From: Hymenobacter swuensis DY53
Lineage (GTDB): Bacteria; Bacteroidota; Bacteroidia; Cytophagales; Hymenobacteraceae
Direction: 5' to 3'
Assembly (NCBI RefSeq): GCF_000576555.1
Contig: NZ_CP007145.1
Span: 2,542,001-2,606,000 of the forward strand
Length of the DNA stretch: 64,000 nucleotides
Shown here: piece after piece, positions 50,181 through 58,159 of the stretch
Numbering within the stretch: position 1 is the first letter of the stretch
Layout of the letters: every line of letters begins with the position of its first letter
Notes under the pieces: generated by a model
Told to the model about the DNA's origin: nothing
Database searches by the model: none
What the model saw: the letters and a program-made list of their open reading frames with translations, nothing else
Translations under genes and position numbers: made by a program

Positions 50181-50708
50181 ATGCCTGCTCCCCTGCATTT
50201 CTCGTCCGCCACCGAAGCCGATCTGCCTGCCCTCAACTACCTCGTCAACCGCGCCTACCGGGGCGAGGCCTCCGAGCAGGGCTGGACCACTGAAGCCCAC
50301 CTGCTGGCCGGCCAGCGCACCGACGAAGCCGACCTGCGCACCCAGCTCCAGACGCCCGGCGTCACGTTCCTCTTGGCTCGCACCGAGGCCGGTGAGTTGA
50401 TCGGCAGCGTGTTCCTGCAGCCCCAGGCGGACGATTTGTACCTGGGCATGCTGTCAGTGGAGCCCACGCGACAGGCGCAGGGAATTGGCCGGCAGTTGGT
50501 GGCGGCGGCCGAGGAGTTTGCCCGCCACCAGAGCTGCACCGGCATCCGCATCACCGTTATTTCGGTGCGACAGGAGCTGTTGGCCTGGTACGAGCGGCTG
50601 GGCTTCCGGCCCACCGGCGAAACCGTGGATTTCCCCACCGATACCCGGTTCGGCATTCCGCGCCAGACGGAGCCACTGGTACTGCTGGTGCTGCGGAAGG
50701 TGCTGTAA
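50181..50708 (+). CDS. GNAT-family N-acetyltransferase
   Basis: The 175-residue enzyme transfers an acetyl group from acetyl-CoA to an unknown amine. The acetyl-CoA loop is visible at about 95-106 (RQAQGIGRQLVAAAEEFA), preceded by the LGMLSVEPT strand and followed by IRITVISVRQELLAWYERLGF. No signal peptide is present. The gene has a good promoter directly at its ATG and is followed by two palindromic repeats, so it is probably monocistronic. Confidence 0.92.
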   Translation: MPAPLHFSSATEADLPALNYLVNRAYRGEASEQGWTTEAHLLAGQRTDEADLRTQLQTPGVTFLLARTEAGELIGSVFLQPQADDLYLGMLSVEPTRQAQGIGRQLVAAAEEFARHQSCTGIRITVISVRQELLAWYERLGFRPTGETVDFPTDTRFGIPRQTEPLVLLVLRKVL

Positions 50709-50723
50709 GCCTTTGGCTTTTTC

Positions 50724-50798
50724 ATTCCGAATGCAGTAAGGATTCTGAACTGCCCCGATAGGTACCTGACCCAGATTCCCCACTGCGTTCGGAATGCC
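50724..50798. repeat. Inverted repeat (CATTCCGAATGCAGT type)
   Basis: Arms at 50724-50738 and 50784-50798 pair with one mismatch (CATTCCGAATGCAGT with ACTGCGTTCGGAATG). The centre is about 45 bases. It lies just after the GNAT gene. Confidence 0.7.
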
Positions 50799-50836
50799 AG
50801 TAAAGTATTAGACTGGGTCTGAAAACGCCAAAACGG

Positions 50837-50922
50837 TCATGCTGAGCTTGTCGAAGTATCTCTACCGCGTTGTTAAATAACTCTGACAACGCGGTAGAGA
50901 TACTTCGACAAGCTCAGCATGA
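50837..50922. repeat. Perfect 37-bp inverted repeat (TCATGCTGAGCTTGTCGAAG type)
   Basis: Arms 50837-50873 and 50886-50922 are exact complements around 12 bases. Outer TCTGAAAA / TTTTCAGA pairs (near 50818 and 50946) extend it. It resembles the TGTCATCCTGAGC family at 16752 and 19723. Confidence 0.92.
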
Positions 50923-50958
50923 TGTTCAACGAGCTTCGACCGACTTTTCAGACAGAGC

Positions 50959-51990
50959 TTAATCAAACGCCCACCACGCCTCCCGTTTTGGCGGCGTGCC
51001 CAGCGTGTAGGGCTCCCCGATGCGCGGCACCGTTACGGGCAACCCTGCGGCGTCGGCGGCTTGTAAAACCAGCTGAATCGGCTCGTTCCAGGGGTGGTAG
51101 GCCAGCGTGAACTTGGCCCAGTGGACCGGCAGCAGCAGCTTGGCGCCCAGATCTTGGGCTGCCCGAGCGGTTTCTTCGGGCAGGCAGTGGATGGCGTGCC
51201 AGCTCAGGTTGTACTGGCCGTTTTCGAGCAGGGCCACGTCGAACGGGCCGTACTGCTCCCCAATGGCCCGAAAGTGCGGCCCGTAGCCACTATCCCCGCC
51301 CAGAAACAGCCGCGCCCCGGGCAACTCCAGCACGTAGGAGGCCCAGAGGGTCTGGCGGGCGGCTAGGCTGCGGCCCGACATATGCTGGGCCGGCGTGGCG
51401 GTGAGGTGTACGCCCGGCAGCGGCTCGGCGGTATCGTGCCAGTTCAGCTCCGTAAGCTGCTCCGGCGCGTAGCCCCAGGCCCGCAGGTGCCCGCTCACGC
51501 CCAGCGGCGTAATAACGTGCTGTACTTTCTCGCGCAGCGCCCGCACGGTGGCGTAGTCGAGGTGGTCATAATGGTCGTGGGTAAGCACCAGCACGTCGAT
51601 GGGCGGCAGATCAGCTACCTGGTAGGCATCGGAGCCGGGGTAGGCCTTCACAGCGAAGGAAACCGGCGAAGCGGCCCCACTGAATACCGGATCTACCAGG
51701 ATGTTGCGCCCATCGGCCTGAATCAGATAGGAAGAGTGACCAAACCAGATGATGGTGGGCAGTTCCGAAGCCGGGTGATGCAAATCGGTTTGCAGGGTGG
51801 GCAGCGGCCGGGACGGCGTGACGGTGCGGGGCTTGCGCAGAAAGTCGCGCAGCATTTTGCCCATGGGCGCATCAGTGGGCCGGAAGCTGACGCCGCCCAG
51901 GTTCTCGAACCGGCCGTTCTGGTAGTTGGTAAGGCCGAGAAACCGGCGCTGAATGTTGCGGGTGGGATTTTTCCCGAATACGTGGAGCAT
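50959..51990 (-). CDS. Metallo-beta-lactamase-fold hydrolase (NAPE-PLD/UlaG-like)
   Basis: The 343-residue protein has the metal motif HDHYDH (138-143) and further ligands in ATPAQHMSGR, GGDSGYGPHF and LLPVHWAKF near 300. The FGHSSYLIQADG segment is typical of the L-ascorbate 6-phosphate lactonase/NAPE-phospholipase D group. A lipid phosphodiesterase-like role is plausible but not proven. ATG 51990 is preferred over an in-frame TTG at 52023. No signal peptide is clear, though the N-terminus is basic. Confidence 0.9.
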   Translation of the reverse strand: MLHVFGKNPTRNIQRRFLGLTNYQNGRFENLGGVSFRPTDAPMGKMLRDFLRKPRTVTPSRPLPTLQTDLHHPASELPTIIWFGHSSYLIQADGRNILVDPVFSGAASPVSFAVKAYPGSDAYQVADLPPIDVLVLTHDHYDHLDYATVRALREKVQHVITPLGVSGHLRAWGYAPEQLTELNWHDTAEPLPGVHLTATPAQHMSGRSLAARQTLWASYVLELPGARLFLGGDSGYGPHFRAIGEQYGPFDVALLENGQYNLSWHAIHCLPEETARAAQDLGAKLLLPVHWAKFTLAYHPWNEPIQLVLQAADAAGLPVTVPRIGEPYTLGTPPKREAWWAFD

Positions 51991-52246
51991 AAGTCTGGCA
52001 GCCCGAAGGAGGCTGGTAGCCAACAGGACGAATTCGGCGCAGATTTACCTTACGCTCCTGACTGCACAACGACGCCACAACAGCAGCCGGCGGCCACCGG
52101 CCCGCCGGCTAGCCGCCGCCAGCCCGGCGGCGCAGCTACGGGAAATCTTTACCTTTACCGAATCAAAAACAGCAGCGGCGCTGACTTTCGCCAGTTTTTA
52201 GCTTCTTCTGCCGGCCGAAGTTTGTCCCGAACTTACCCCTGCTGTT

Positions 52247-53218
52247 ATGCTTTCTATGCTCACCTCCGCCCCTACCACGTTCCCCGCGCCCACCGCGCAG
52301 CCCCGATTCCGCGACACCGTGGAGGCCTGGATGCGCCAGTTTCAGGACTGGCTCTGCCAGCAACTGGAAGCCACCGACGGGCCGGGCCGCTTCCGTGAGG
52401 ACGCCTGGCAGCACCACAGCGGCGGCGGGGGTCGCAGCCGCATCCTCACCGAAGGCGCCATCATTGAGAAAGGTGGGGTGAATTTCTCGGCCGTGGAGGG
52501 CCAGATGAGCGAGCAGGCCGCCCGCGTGCTGCTCATGCCCGACCCGAATTACTTTGCCACCGGCGTATCGGTGGTGCAGCACCCGCGCAGTCCCCGGGTG
52601 CCCATCTCGCACATGAACGTGCGCTACTTCGAGGCCGGCAACGGCGAAGCTTGGTTTGGCGGCGGACTTGATCTGACGCCGATTTACGTGGATCTGGAGC
52701 AGGCCCGCTGGTTTCACACCCAGATTGCCGAGGTGTGCCAGCGCCACAGCCCGGCCTACTACGAGCGGTTCAAGCAGTGGGCCGATGAATACTTTTACAT
52801 TCCGCACCGCCAGGAAACGCGCGGCATCGGCGGCATCTTCTTCGATAGGCTGCTAGTGGGCAAAGAGGCCGACGCCGACAGCCTGTTCGCCTTTGTGCGC
52901 GACGTGGCCGAGGTGTACGGCCGCTCCTACACGGAGCTGCTGCGCCGCAACGCCGACCTGCCTTACACTGAGCAGCAGAAACAATGGCAGCTGGTGCGCC
53001 GGGGCCGCTACGCCGAGTTTAACCTGGCCATCGACCGGGGCACGCGCTTCGGGCTGGAAACCGGGGGCCGCACCGAGAGCATCCTGATGAGCCTGCCGCC
53101 CCAGTGCGAGTGGCACTACAACCTCCAACCCGAGCCCGGCTCGCCCGAAGCGCACACCCAGCAGTGGCTGCGCAAAGGCGTGAACTGGCTCACCGAACCG
53201 CCCACCGCCGCTTGCTGA
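52247..53218 (+). CDS. hemF: Oxygen-dependent coproporphyrinogen III oxidase
   Basis: The enzyme converts coproporphyrinogen III to protoporphyrinogen IX in heme synthesis, using oxygen. Its 323 residues carry the family signatures: GGGGRSRILTEGAIIEKGGVN (about 57-77), the MNVRYFEAG and WFGGGLDLTPIYV blocks, GIGGIFFDRL, and the end block GRYAEFNLAIDRGTRFGLETGGRTESILMSLPP in part. The stop codon overlaps the start of the PAP2 gene, which implies translational coupling. Confidence 0.97.
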   Translation: MLSMLTSAPTTFPAPTAQPRFRDTVEAWMRQFQDWLCQQLEATDGPGRFREDAWQHHSGGGGRSRILTEGAIIEKGGVNFSAVEGQMSEQAARVLLMPDPNYFATGVSVVQHPRSPRVPISHMNVRYFEAGNGEAWFGGGLDLTPIYVDLEQARWFHTQIAEVCQRHSPAYYERFKQWADEYFYIPHRQETRGIGGIFFDRLLVGKEADADSLFAFVRDVAEVYGRSYTELLRRNADLPYTEQQKQWQLVRRGRYAEFNLAIDRGTRFGLETGGRTESILMSLPPQCEWHYNLQPEPGSPEAHTQQWLRKGVNWLTEPPTAAC

Positions 53219-53799
53219 AGCAACTCGATGCCCTGGACCGTTGGCTGCTGGTAGCCGCCAACTCCCACCGCACGCCCAAGCTGGACGCGTGGATGGTGTT
53301 TTTCACGGAACGCTTCGTGTGGTTTCCGGCCTACCTGGTGCTGCTGGTGGTGCTGGCGTACCTGTACGGCCGCCGCGCCCGGCTGCTGGTGCCGCTGCTG
53401 GGCCTGAGCGTAGCCCTGGCCGACGGCATCTCCAGCCGCTTCTTCAAGCCCTACTTCGCCCGCCTGCGCCCCTGCCACGACCCCGACCTCTCGGCCACCC
53501 TGAACTTGGTGAACGGCTGCGGCGGACAGTTCGGCTTTATTTCCTCGCACGCGGCCAATTCCTTTGCCCTGGCCGTGTTTGTAGCCCTGGTATTGCCCCG
53601 CCGCTACCGCGTGGCCAAGTGGATGCTGTTCATCTGGGCCAGCCTGGTGAGCTACAGCCGCATCTACCTGGCCGCCCACTTCCCCTCCGATGTGCTGGCC
53701 GGCGCTTTGCTCGGCTCCGGCCTGGCCTGGCTCTGCGCCTGGGCCTATGAGCGGCTGGCGGTGCGTTGGTTCGGCTCGGCAGAACCGTCAGCAGTGTAG
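53212..53799 (+). CDS. PAP2-family membrane phosphatase
   Basis: The 195-residue protein has about five membrane segments and the complete catalytic set: K79-x6-R86-P87, S111-S-H113 and R150-x5-H156-x3-D160. Proteins of this size in Bacteroidota dephosphorylate lipid pyrophosphates such as undecaprenyl pyrophosphate (family knowledge; substrate not shown). The start is a TTG at 53212 that overlaps the hemF stop (TTGCTGA), giving MLKQLDALDRW, a normal family N-terminus. The last 55 bases overlap a gene on the other strand. Confidence 0.9.
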   Translation: MLKQLDALDRWLLVAANSHRTPKLDAWMVFFTERFVWFPAYLVLLVVLAYLYGRRARLLVPLLGLSVALADGISSRFFKPYFARLRPCHDPDLSATLNLVNGCGGQFGFISSHAANSFALAVFVALVLPRRYRVAKWMLFIWASLVSYSRIYLAAHFPSDVLAGALLGSGLAWLCAWAYERLAVRWFGSAEPSAV

Positions 53800-54290
53800 G
53801 TCAGGTGCCGAATCATCCGGACGCAGCCGATAAGCCAGTACAGGTATACGGTGGACAGGAAAGATACAGCAACTGGGTTATTACCAAAGAAAATACCAGC
53901 CAATCCATACAAGTGAAAGTGGGTGAAGACATTCATCAATTCGGAGTTATAAAAAACAGAATGTATGTGCCAATCCTCAGAGAAATAGAAGTGTAAGAGT
54001 GCTCCTAATTTGCTGGCAATAACCCCAATTGCTATCCACCAAAACACCCGTTTTTCGGTATAGCTAATAGTAAATAACAGTAGGTACACAAGTGCGTGAA
54101 GCCGGGCCGCACGTACGTAATGGCCGAATATCCTAGAAAAATCCGAATACGAATCATAATGTGGGTAATACCGTAGCAGCATGTCCACCCATCCCAACAA
54201 TACAATAACACCCAGCACCATCCACCAGCGGCGGAGATACGTGAGTTGCTGGGACAGCGGGGCTATTTCTAGATATCGACGTAACGGCAT
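53745..54290 (-). CDS. Membrane protein of unknown function
   Basis: The 181-residue product has four to five hydrophobic segments (about 25-40, 65-82, 85-105, 125-145, 148-165) with aromatic-rich loops (HFYFSEDWHIHSVFYN). Codon use is less GC-rich than in neighbours. The family is not recognised. ATG 54290 is chosen over GTG 54299. Its 3' end overlaps the PAP2 gene by 55 bases in the convergent direction, which is unusual for this window. Confidence 0.6.
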   Translation of the reverse strand: MPLRRYLEIAPLSQQLTYLRRWWMVLGVIVLLGWVDMLLRYYPHYDSYSDFSRIFGHYVRAARLHALVYLLLFTISYTEKRVFWWIAIGVIASKLGALLHFYFSEDWHIHSVFYNSELMNVFTHFHLYGLAGIFFGNNPVAVSFLSTVYLYWLIGCVRMIRHLTYTADGSAEPNQRTASRS

Positions 54291-54328
54291 TCCGCACACG
54301 CGTTATAGTTGATTTCATATTGAAAGCT

Positions 54329-54370
54329 CCCTGCGCCGGCTAACCACACTTGTTAGTAGCCGGCGCAGGG
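54329..54370. terminator. Strong hairpin (CCCTGCGCCGGCT / AGCCGGCGCAGGG)
   Basis: A 13-bp GC-rich stem with an inner TAAC/GTTA pair lies just downstream of ribE and upstream of the membrane protein gene on the minus strand. It lacks a T-run but probably separates the two transcripts. Confidence 0.6.
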
Positions 54371-54434
54371 CGCTTAAGCTAATTACTCAAATAGGCCACT
54401 GAATGGTTCTGTGTCGTGCCTAAGCGGCCATCTT

Positions 54435-55025
54435 CTACTTCCCCAGCAGCTTGGCCACGTACTTGCCCACGATATCGAACTCCAGGTTTACCTGGTGGCC
54501 GGGGCGCAGGTCCTGGAAGGTGGTGTGCTCGTAGGTGTAGGGAATGATGGCTACGGAGAAGCCGTCGTCGGTGCTGTTGAAGCAGGTGAGGCTGGTGCCG
54601 TTGATGCAGATGGAGCCTTTTTCCACCGTCACGCGGCCGGGGCCGGGCGCGTGGCGGAACCGGTACAGCCAGCTGCCGTTCTGGTCCTCCACCGACTCGC
54701 ACTCGGCCGTGAGGTCCACGTGGCCCTGCACGATGTGACCGTCGAAGCGGCCGTTGGCCGCGAGGCACCGCTCCAGGTTCACGCGGCGGCCGGGCGCCCA
54801 GGCGTTCAGGTTGGTTTTCTGCAGCGTCTCGTCGATGGCCGTGACGACGTGGGTGCCGGCCATGCCGTCCACGGCCACCACCGTCAGGCACACGCCGTCG
54901 TGGGCCACGCTCTGGTCGATTTTCAGCTCCTGGGCAAAGCCCGACTGCACGGTGAAGTGAATATTGGAGTTTTCGCGGCGTACATCCGTAATGGTGCCGA
55001 GGGTTTCAATGATGCCGGTAAACAC
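54435..55025 (-). CDS. ribE: Riboflavin synthase, alpha chain
   Basis: The enzyme dismutates two 6,7-dimethyl-8-ribityllumazine molecules to riboflavin. It shows the N-terminal MFTGIIETLG, two homologous barrels (about 1-95 and 96-190), the SVAHDGVCLTV and GSICINGTSLT blocks with conserved Ser/Cys/Thr, and GHIVQGHVD near 95. Its 196 residues match the family. The start is GTG 55025. The gap to the sugar transferase gene (55026-55151) holds GAATGTGG-type repeats like those at 29960. Confidence 0.97.
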   Translation of the reverse strand: MFTGIIETLGTITDVRRENSNIHFTVQSGFAQELKIDQSVAHDGVCLTVVAVDGMAGTHVVTAIDETLQKTNLNAWAPGRRVNLERCLAANGRFDGHIVQGHVDLTAECESVEDQNGSWLYRFRHAPGPGRVTVEKGSICINGTSLTCFNSTDDGFSVAIIPYTYEHTTFQDLRPGHQVNLEFDIVGKYVAKLLGK

Positions 55026-55029
55026 GGGT

Positions 55030-55147
55030 TACAATGTGTTGAATGTGGTAGATGTGGGGAATGTGCTGGCATGTGTAACCTGAAACGGGCGGTTAAGATT
55101 GGGCGAGGGAGCAATACAGCGGCACATTCTCCGCATTCCGCACATTA
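55030..55147. repeat. GAATGTGG-type repeat region
   Basis: GTTGAATGTGGTAGATGTGGGGAATGTG-like sequence on the left faces CACATTCTCCGCATTCCGCACATT on the right. It resembles the outer arms of the element at 29960-30222. It lies between the sugar transferase gene and ribE. Confidence 0.6.
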
Positions 55148-55151
55148 ACTC

Positions 55152-56567
55152 CTACTTACCTCGCCCCTCCACAATGATTTTGAGCGTGTAGAGCAGCACC
55201 CGGAAGTCCATGGCCAAGCTCATATTTTCGATGTATAGGATGTCGAATTTGAGGCGCTCGACCATCTGGGCCACGGTTTCGGCGTAGCCGTACTTCACTT
55301 GGCCGAGGCTGGTGAGGCCGGGGCGCACACGGTGCAGGTGGCGGTAGTGGGGCGCAATCTGCACAATCTGGTCGATGAAGAAGCGGCGCTCCGGGCGCGG
55401 CCCCACGATGCTCATGTCGCCCTTGATGACGTTCCAGAACTGGGGCAACTCATCGAGGCGCACCTTACGCATGAAGCGGCCCCAGGGCGTGATGCGCGGG
55501 TCGTGGTCGGAGCTGAGGGCGGGGCCCTGCTTTTCGGCATCCACGTACATGGAGCGAAACTTATAGATGCGGAACGGCTGCGCGTACCGCCCAATGCGTT
55601 CCTGCGAGTAAAATACCGGCCCCGGCGACGACAACCTCACCATGATAGCCGTGAAGGCGTACACCGGCCAGGCCAGCAGCAGAAACAGGCAGGAAGCAAC
55701 CACGTCAATCAGGCGCTTGAGCACCTTCTGCCAGAGCGGCAGCAGATCCTGCTTGATTTCGATGAGCGGAGTGCCGAATACATGGCTCACTTTCACCGAG
55801 CCCAACAGCATCTGATACAGATCGGGCAGGATGCTGATGCGCACGGGCGAGCCTTCCAGCAGCGTCAGAATTTCCTCGATAACGCGGTGTTCCGAGGGCT
55901 CAATTGCAATGACAATCTGCTCTACGTGCAGGGCCCGGATGAGGGCCGGCAGGCGGCGGTACGAGCCCCGGGCCGGCAGCTCGGCAGCCAGCATTTCATC
56001 CACCGTATCGCCTAGGGGCGTGAAGCCTACCAGCTGCAGGCCCAGGTGGCGGCCGGTACGCTGCAACTCGTGAAACGTGTCGCGGGCTAGGGCCCCGGAA
56101 CCCACCAGCAAGGTATTAAAGGAAATAACGCCCCCACGTACCAGCCGCTGCACGCTGCTCACGGCCCAGAGGCGCAGCACAGCTGTGATGGTAAAATGCA
56201 GCAGGAAGTAGGCCGAAATGGTTTTGTAGTAGCTCCGGTAGTTCTGCACGCCCTGGTCATCGAGCAGTAGCACAAAGAAAATCAGGACGGCCCCCAGCAG
56301 TGAAACGCGGCCCAGCCGGATAACTTCCGCCAGCCGCGACTTACGGAAAATGTCGTTGTACTCGCCCAGCAGCGCGTAGAGGCCGGTCCAGAAAGCGGCA
56401 ATCATCAGGGCCGAGCCGGAGAGGAAAGCCGCGTCGGCGGCAAAGTGGTACTCGGCACTGATTTCGCGCAGCAGGTACTTGCGGAGCAGAAAAAAACATA
56501 CCCACGCCAACAGGGCCGCGCCGAAGTCGGCGGCTATCAGCTTCAGTTTTTGGAGAGTACGAATCAA
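55152..56567 (-). CDS. Polyprenyl-phosphate sugar-1-phosphate transferase (WcaJ/WbaP-like)
   Basis: The 471-residue membrane enzyme starts exopolysaccharide or O-antigen units by moving a sugar-1-phosphate onto undecaprenyl phosphate. It has four N-terminal membrane segments (to about 125), a nucleotide-binding-like middle domain (about 130-260), a re-entrant membrane helix (WPVYAFTAIMVRLSSPGP near 298) and the catalytic domain with FRIYKFRSMYVDAE, RKVRLDELPQFWNV and DMSIVGPRPERR. The start is TTG 56567. A TACCTTTG box lies about 120 bases upstream on the minus strand. Confidence 0.94.
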   Translation of the reverse strand: MIRTLQKLKLIAADFGAALLAWVCFFLLRKYLLREISAEYHFAADAAFLSGSALMIAAFWTGLYALLGEYNDIFRKSRLAEVIRLGRVSLLGAVLIFFVLLLDDQGVQNYRSYYKTISAYFLLHFTITAVLRLWAVSSVQRLVRGGVISFNTLLVGSGALARDTFHELQRTGRHLGLQLVGFTPLGDTVDEMLAAELPARGSYRRLPALIRALHVEQIVIAIEPSEHRVIEEILTLLEGSPVRISILPDLYQMLLGSVKVSHVFGTPLIEIKQDLLPLWQKVLKRLIDVVASCLFLLLAWPVYAFTAIMVRLSSPGPVFYSQERIGRYAQPFRIYKFRSMYVDAEKQGPALSSDHDPRITPWGRFMRKVRLDELPQFWNVIKGDMSIVGPRPERRFFIDQIVQIAPHYRHLHRVRPGLTSLGQVKYGYAETVAQMVERLKFDILYIENMSLAMDFRVLLYTLKIIVEGRGK

Positions 56568-56685
56568 GAGCAGAAGAACTAACCGGCCGGGCCGGTACCA
56601 GGGGTGATTTTGTGCGGCCTAAGCTGTAGTTTTACGCTTTGGCCGGGCCTTGAAAAGCCCGTGCGGGCCATTTTTCGGAGTTGCG

Positions 56686-56693
56686 CAAAGGTA
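56686..56693 (-). promoter_or_regulatory. Candidate -7 promoter box (TACCTTTG)
   Basis: An exact TAnnTTTG match on the minus strand lies in the divergent region between the sugar transferase and pcm genes. It would give a leader of about 110 bases for the transferase. Confidence 0.45.
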
Positions 56694-56771
56694 GGAAAAC
56701 CCTGCTATCCGAACGGCCGCTTGCTTTTGCCGGGGCCGTTCGGTTGCCGGTTTCGCCTTTTCCTGCCGCTT

Positions 56772-57428
56772 ATGCACACCGATACGTACCGTCATCGAGG
56801 AATGCGCCGCACCCTGGTGGAGGAGCTGCGCCGCAAAGGCATCCGTGATGAGCGGGTGCTGACAGCCATCGGCGTGGTGCCGCGCCACCTGTTCTTCGAC
56901 GCGGCCTTTCAGCCCCACGCTTACCAGGACAAAGCCTTCCCCATCGGCGAGGGTCAGACGATTTCGCAGCCCTACACCGTGGCCTACCAGACGGAGCTGC
57001 TGCAGGTGCGGCCTACCGACCGGGTGCTGGAAATCGGGACGGGTTCGGGCTACCAGTGCAGCGTGCTGCTGGAGCTTACGCCCCACGTATTCAGCATCGA
57101 GTACAACCAGGTGCTGTTTGAGCGCACGGCCCGCCGCCTCATGGCCATGCAGCGCCCCCCCCACCTGTTTTGTGGCGATGGTTCCCTAGGCCTGCCCCAG
57201 CACGCACCCTTCGACAAGATTCTGGTGACGGCCGGCTCCCCGACGCTGCCCCGCCCGCTACTGCGGCAGCTGCGCGTGGGCGGGGCGCTGGTCATTCCGG
57301 TAGGCGATGAAACCACGCAGCGCATGATGCGGGTAGTACGGGAAAGCGAGGAGGAATTCTCCCGCCAGGAGCTAGAAGAATTCCGCTTCGTGCCGTTGTT
57401 GGGCCAGGCTGGCTGGGGCAAACAGTGA
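56772..57428 (+). CDS. pcm: Protein-L-isoaspartate O-methyltransferase
   Basis: The 218-residue enzyme methylates isoaspartyl residues as the first step in their repair. It shows VLTAIGVVPRHLFFD (29-43), the IGEGQTISQPYTVAYQTELL block, the SAM motif VLEIGTGSGYQCSVL (about 77-91) and KILVTAGSPTLPRPLLRQL near 150. The family typically has TAAAP in place of TAGSP, as here, so this is a slightly divergent member. ATG 56772 gives the standard N-terminus. Confidence 0.95.
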   Translation: MHTDTYRHRGMRRTLVEELRRKGIRDERVLTAIGVVPRHLFFDAAFQPHAYQDKAFPIGEGQTISQPYTVAYQTELLQVRPTDRVLEIGTGSGYQCSVLLELTPHVFSIEYNQVLFERTARRLMAMQRPPHLFCGDGSLGLPQHAPFDKILVTAGSPTLPRPLLRQLRVGGALVIPVGDETTQRMMRVVRESEEEFSRQELEEFRFVPLLGQAGWGKQ

Positions 57429-57468
57429 GATGGTGGAAATGGTGAGTTGAGCAGATAAATGCCAACAA

Positions 57469-57510
57469 AAAGCACGTCATTCCTCGACTCCGCTCGGAAT
57501 GACGTGCTTT
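57469..57510. repeat. Perfect 15-bp inverted repeat (AAAGCACGTCATTCC)
   Basis: Arms 57469-57483 and 57496-57510 are exact complements around 12 bases and end in AAA/TTT runs. It lies between pcm and the thioesterase and may act as a terminator; the CGTCATTCC...GGAATGACG core resembles the palindromic repeats elsewhere. Confidence 0.85.
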
Positions 57511-57537
57511 AATTTATTTCACCTGTTACTCAGCTCG

Positions 57538-57545
57538 TACCTTTG
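57538..57545 (+). promoter_or_regulatory. Candidate -7 promoter box (TACCTTTG)
   Basis: An exact TAnnTTTG match lies 28 bases before the ATG of the thioesterase gene at 57574, so the mRNA leader would be about 20-25 bases. Confidence 0.5.
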
Positions 57546-57573
57546 CGGCCGTACTACCTGACCTTTTTTCCTG

Positions 57574-58095
57574 ATGCTGCGCAAACAGAAGCCGGTGCAA
57601 GACTCGTTCGTCCGAATGACCGAACTGGTGCTCCCCAACGATACCAATACACTTAATAACCTCATGGGCGGCCGCATGATGCACCTGATGGACGTATGCG
57701 CGGCCATTTCGGCCCAGCGCCACTCCAACCGCATTGTGGTAACCGCCTCCGTGGATAACGTCTCGTTCCGGGAAGGTATTAAGCTGGGCAGCGTGGTTAC
57801 GCTCGAGTCTCAGGTGACGCGCTCCTTCAGCTCCAGCATGGAAGTGCACATCAACGTGTGGGCCGAGGATATTCCGAGCGGCACCAAAATTAAGAGCAAC
57901 GAGGCCTTTCTCACCTTCGTGGCCGTCGACCAATCGGGCCGCCCCATTGACGTGCCCGACGCCGTGCCGTCAACAGAGGAGGAAATTGCGCTGTACGAAG
58001 GTGCCCTGCGCCGTCGTCAGTTGCGCCTGGTGTTGGGTGGCCGCATGAACCCGCACGAAGCCACCGAGCTGAAAGCGTTGTTCGAGCTGGAATAA
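57574..58095 (+). CDS. Acyl-CoA thioesterase, hotdog fold (BACH/YciA-like)
   Basis: The 173-residue enzyme has the hotdog-fold marks NTLNNLMGGRMMHLMDVCAAI (about 25-45; catalytic-type Asp in HLMDV), VVTASVDNVSFREGIKLGSVV and NEAFLTFVAVD. It is about 40 residues longer at the C-terminus than the thioesterase at 36668 and belongs to the same broad family, which gives the window two such enzymes. It probably shares a transcript with the gene at 58160 (gap 64 bases). Confidence 0.92.
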   Translation: MLRKQKPVQDSFVRMTELVLPNDTNTLNNLMGGRMMHLMDVCAAISAQRHSNRIVVTASVDNVSFREGIKLGSVVTLESQVTRSFSSSMEVHINVWAEDIPSGTKIKSNEAFLTFVAVDQSGRPIDVPDAVPSTEEEIALYEGALRRRQLRLVLGGRMNPHEATELKALFELE

Positions 58096-58159
58096 CACCC
58101 CGGCCGCGCCGGCTTCTGCGTCGGCCTGCTTTTCTTCTGTTGCTTTCCTGCTTTTGCCG

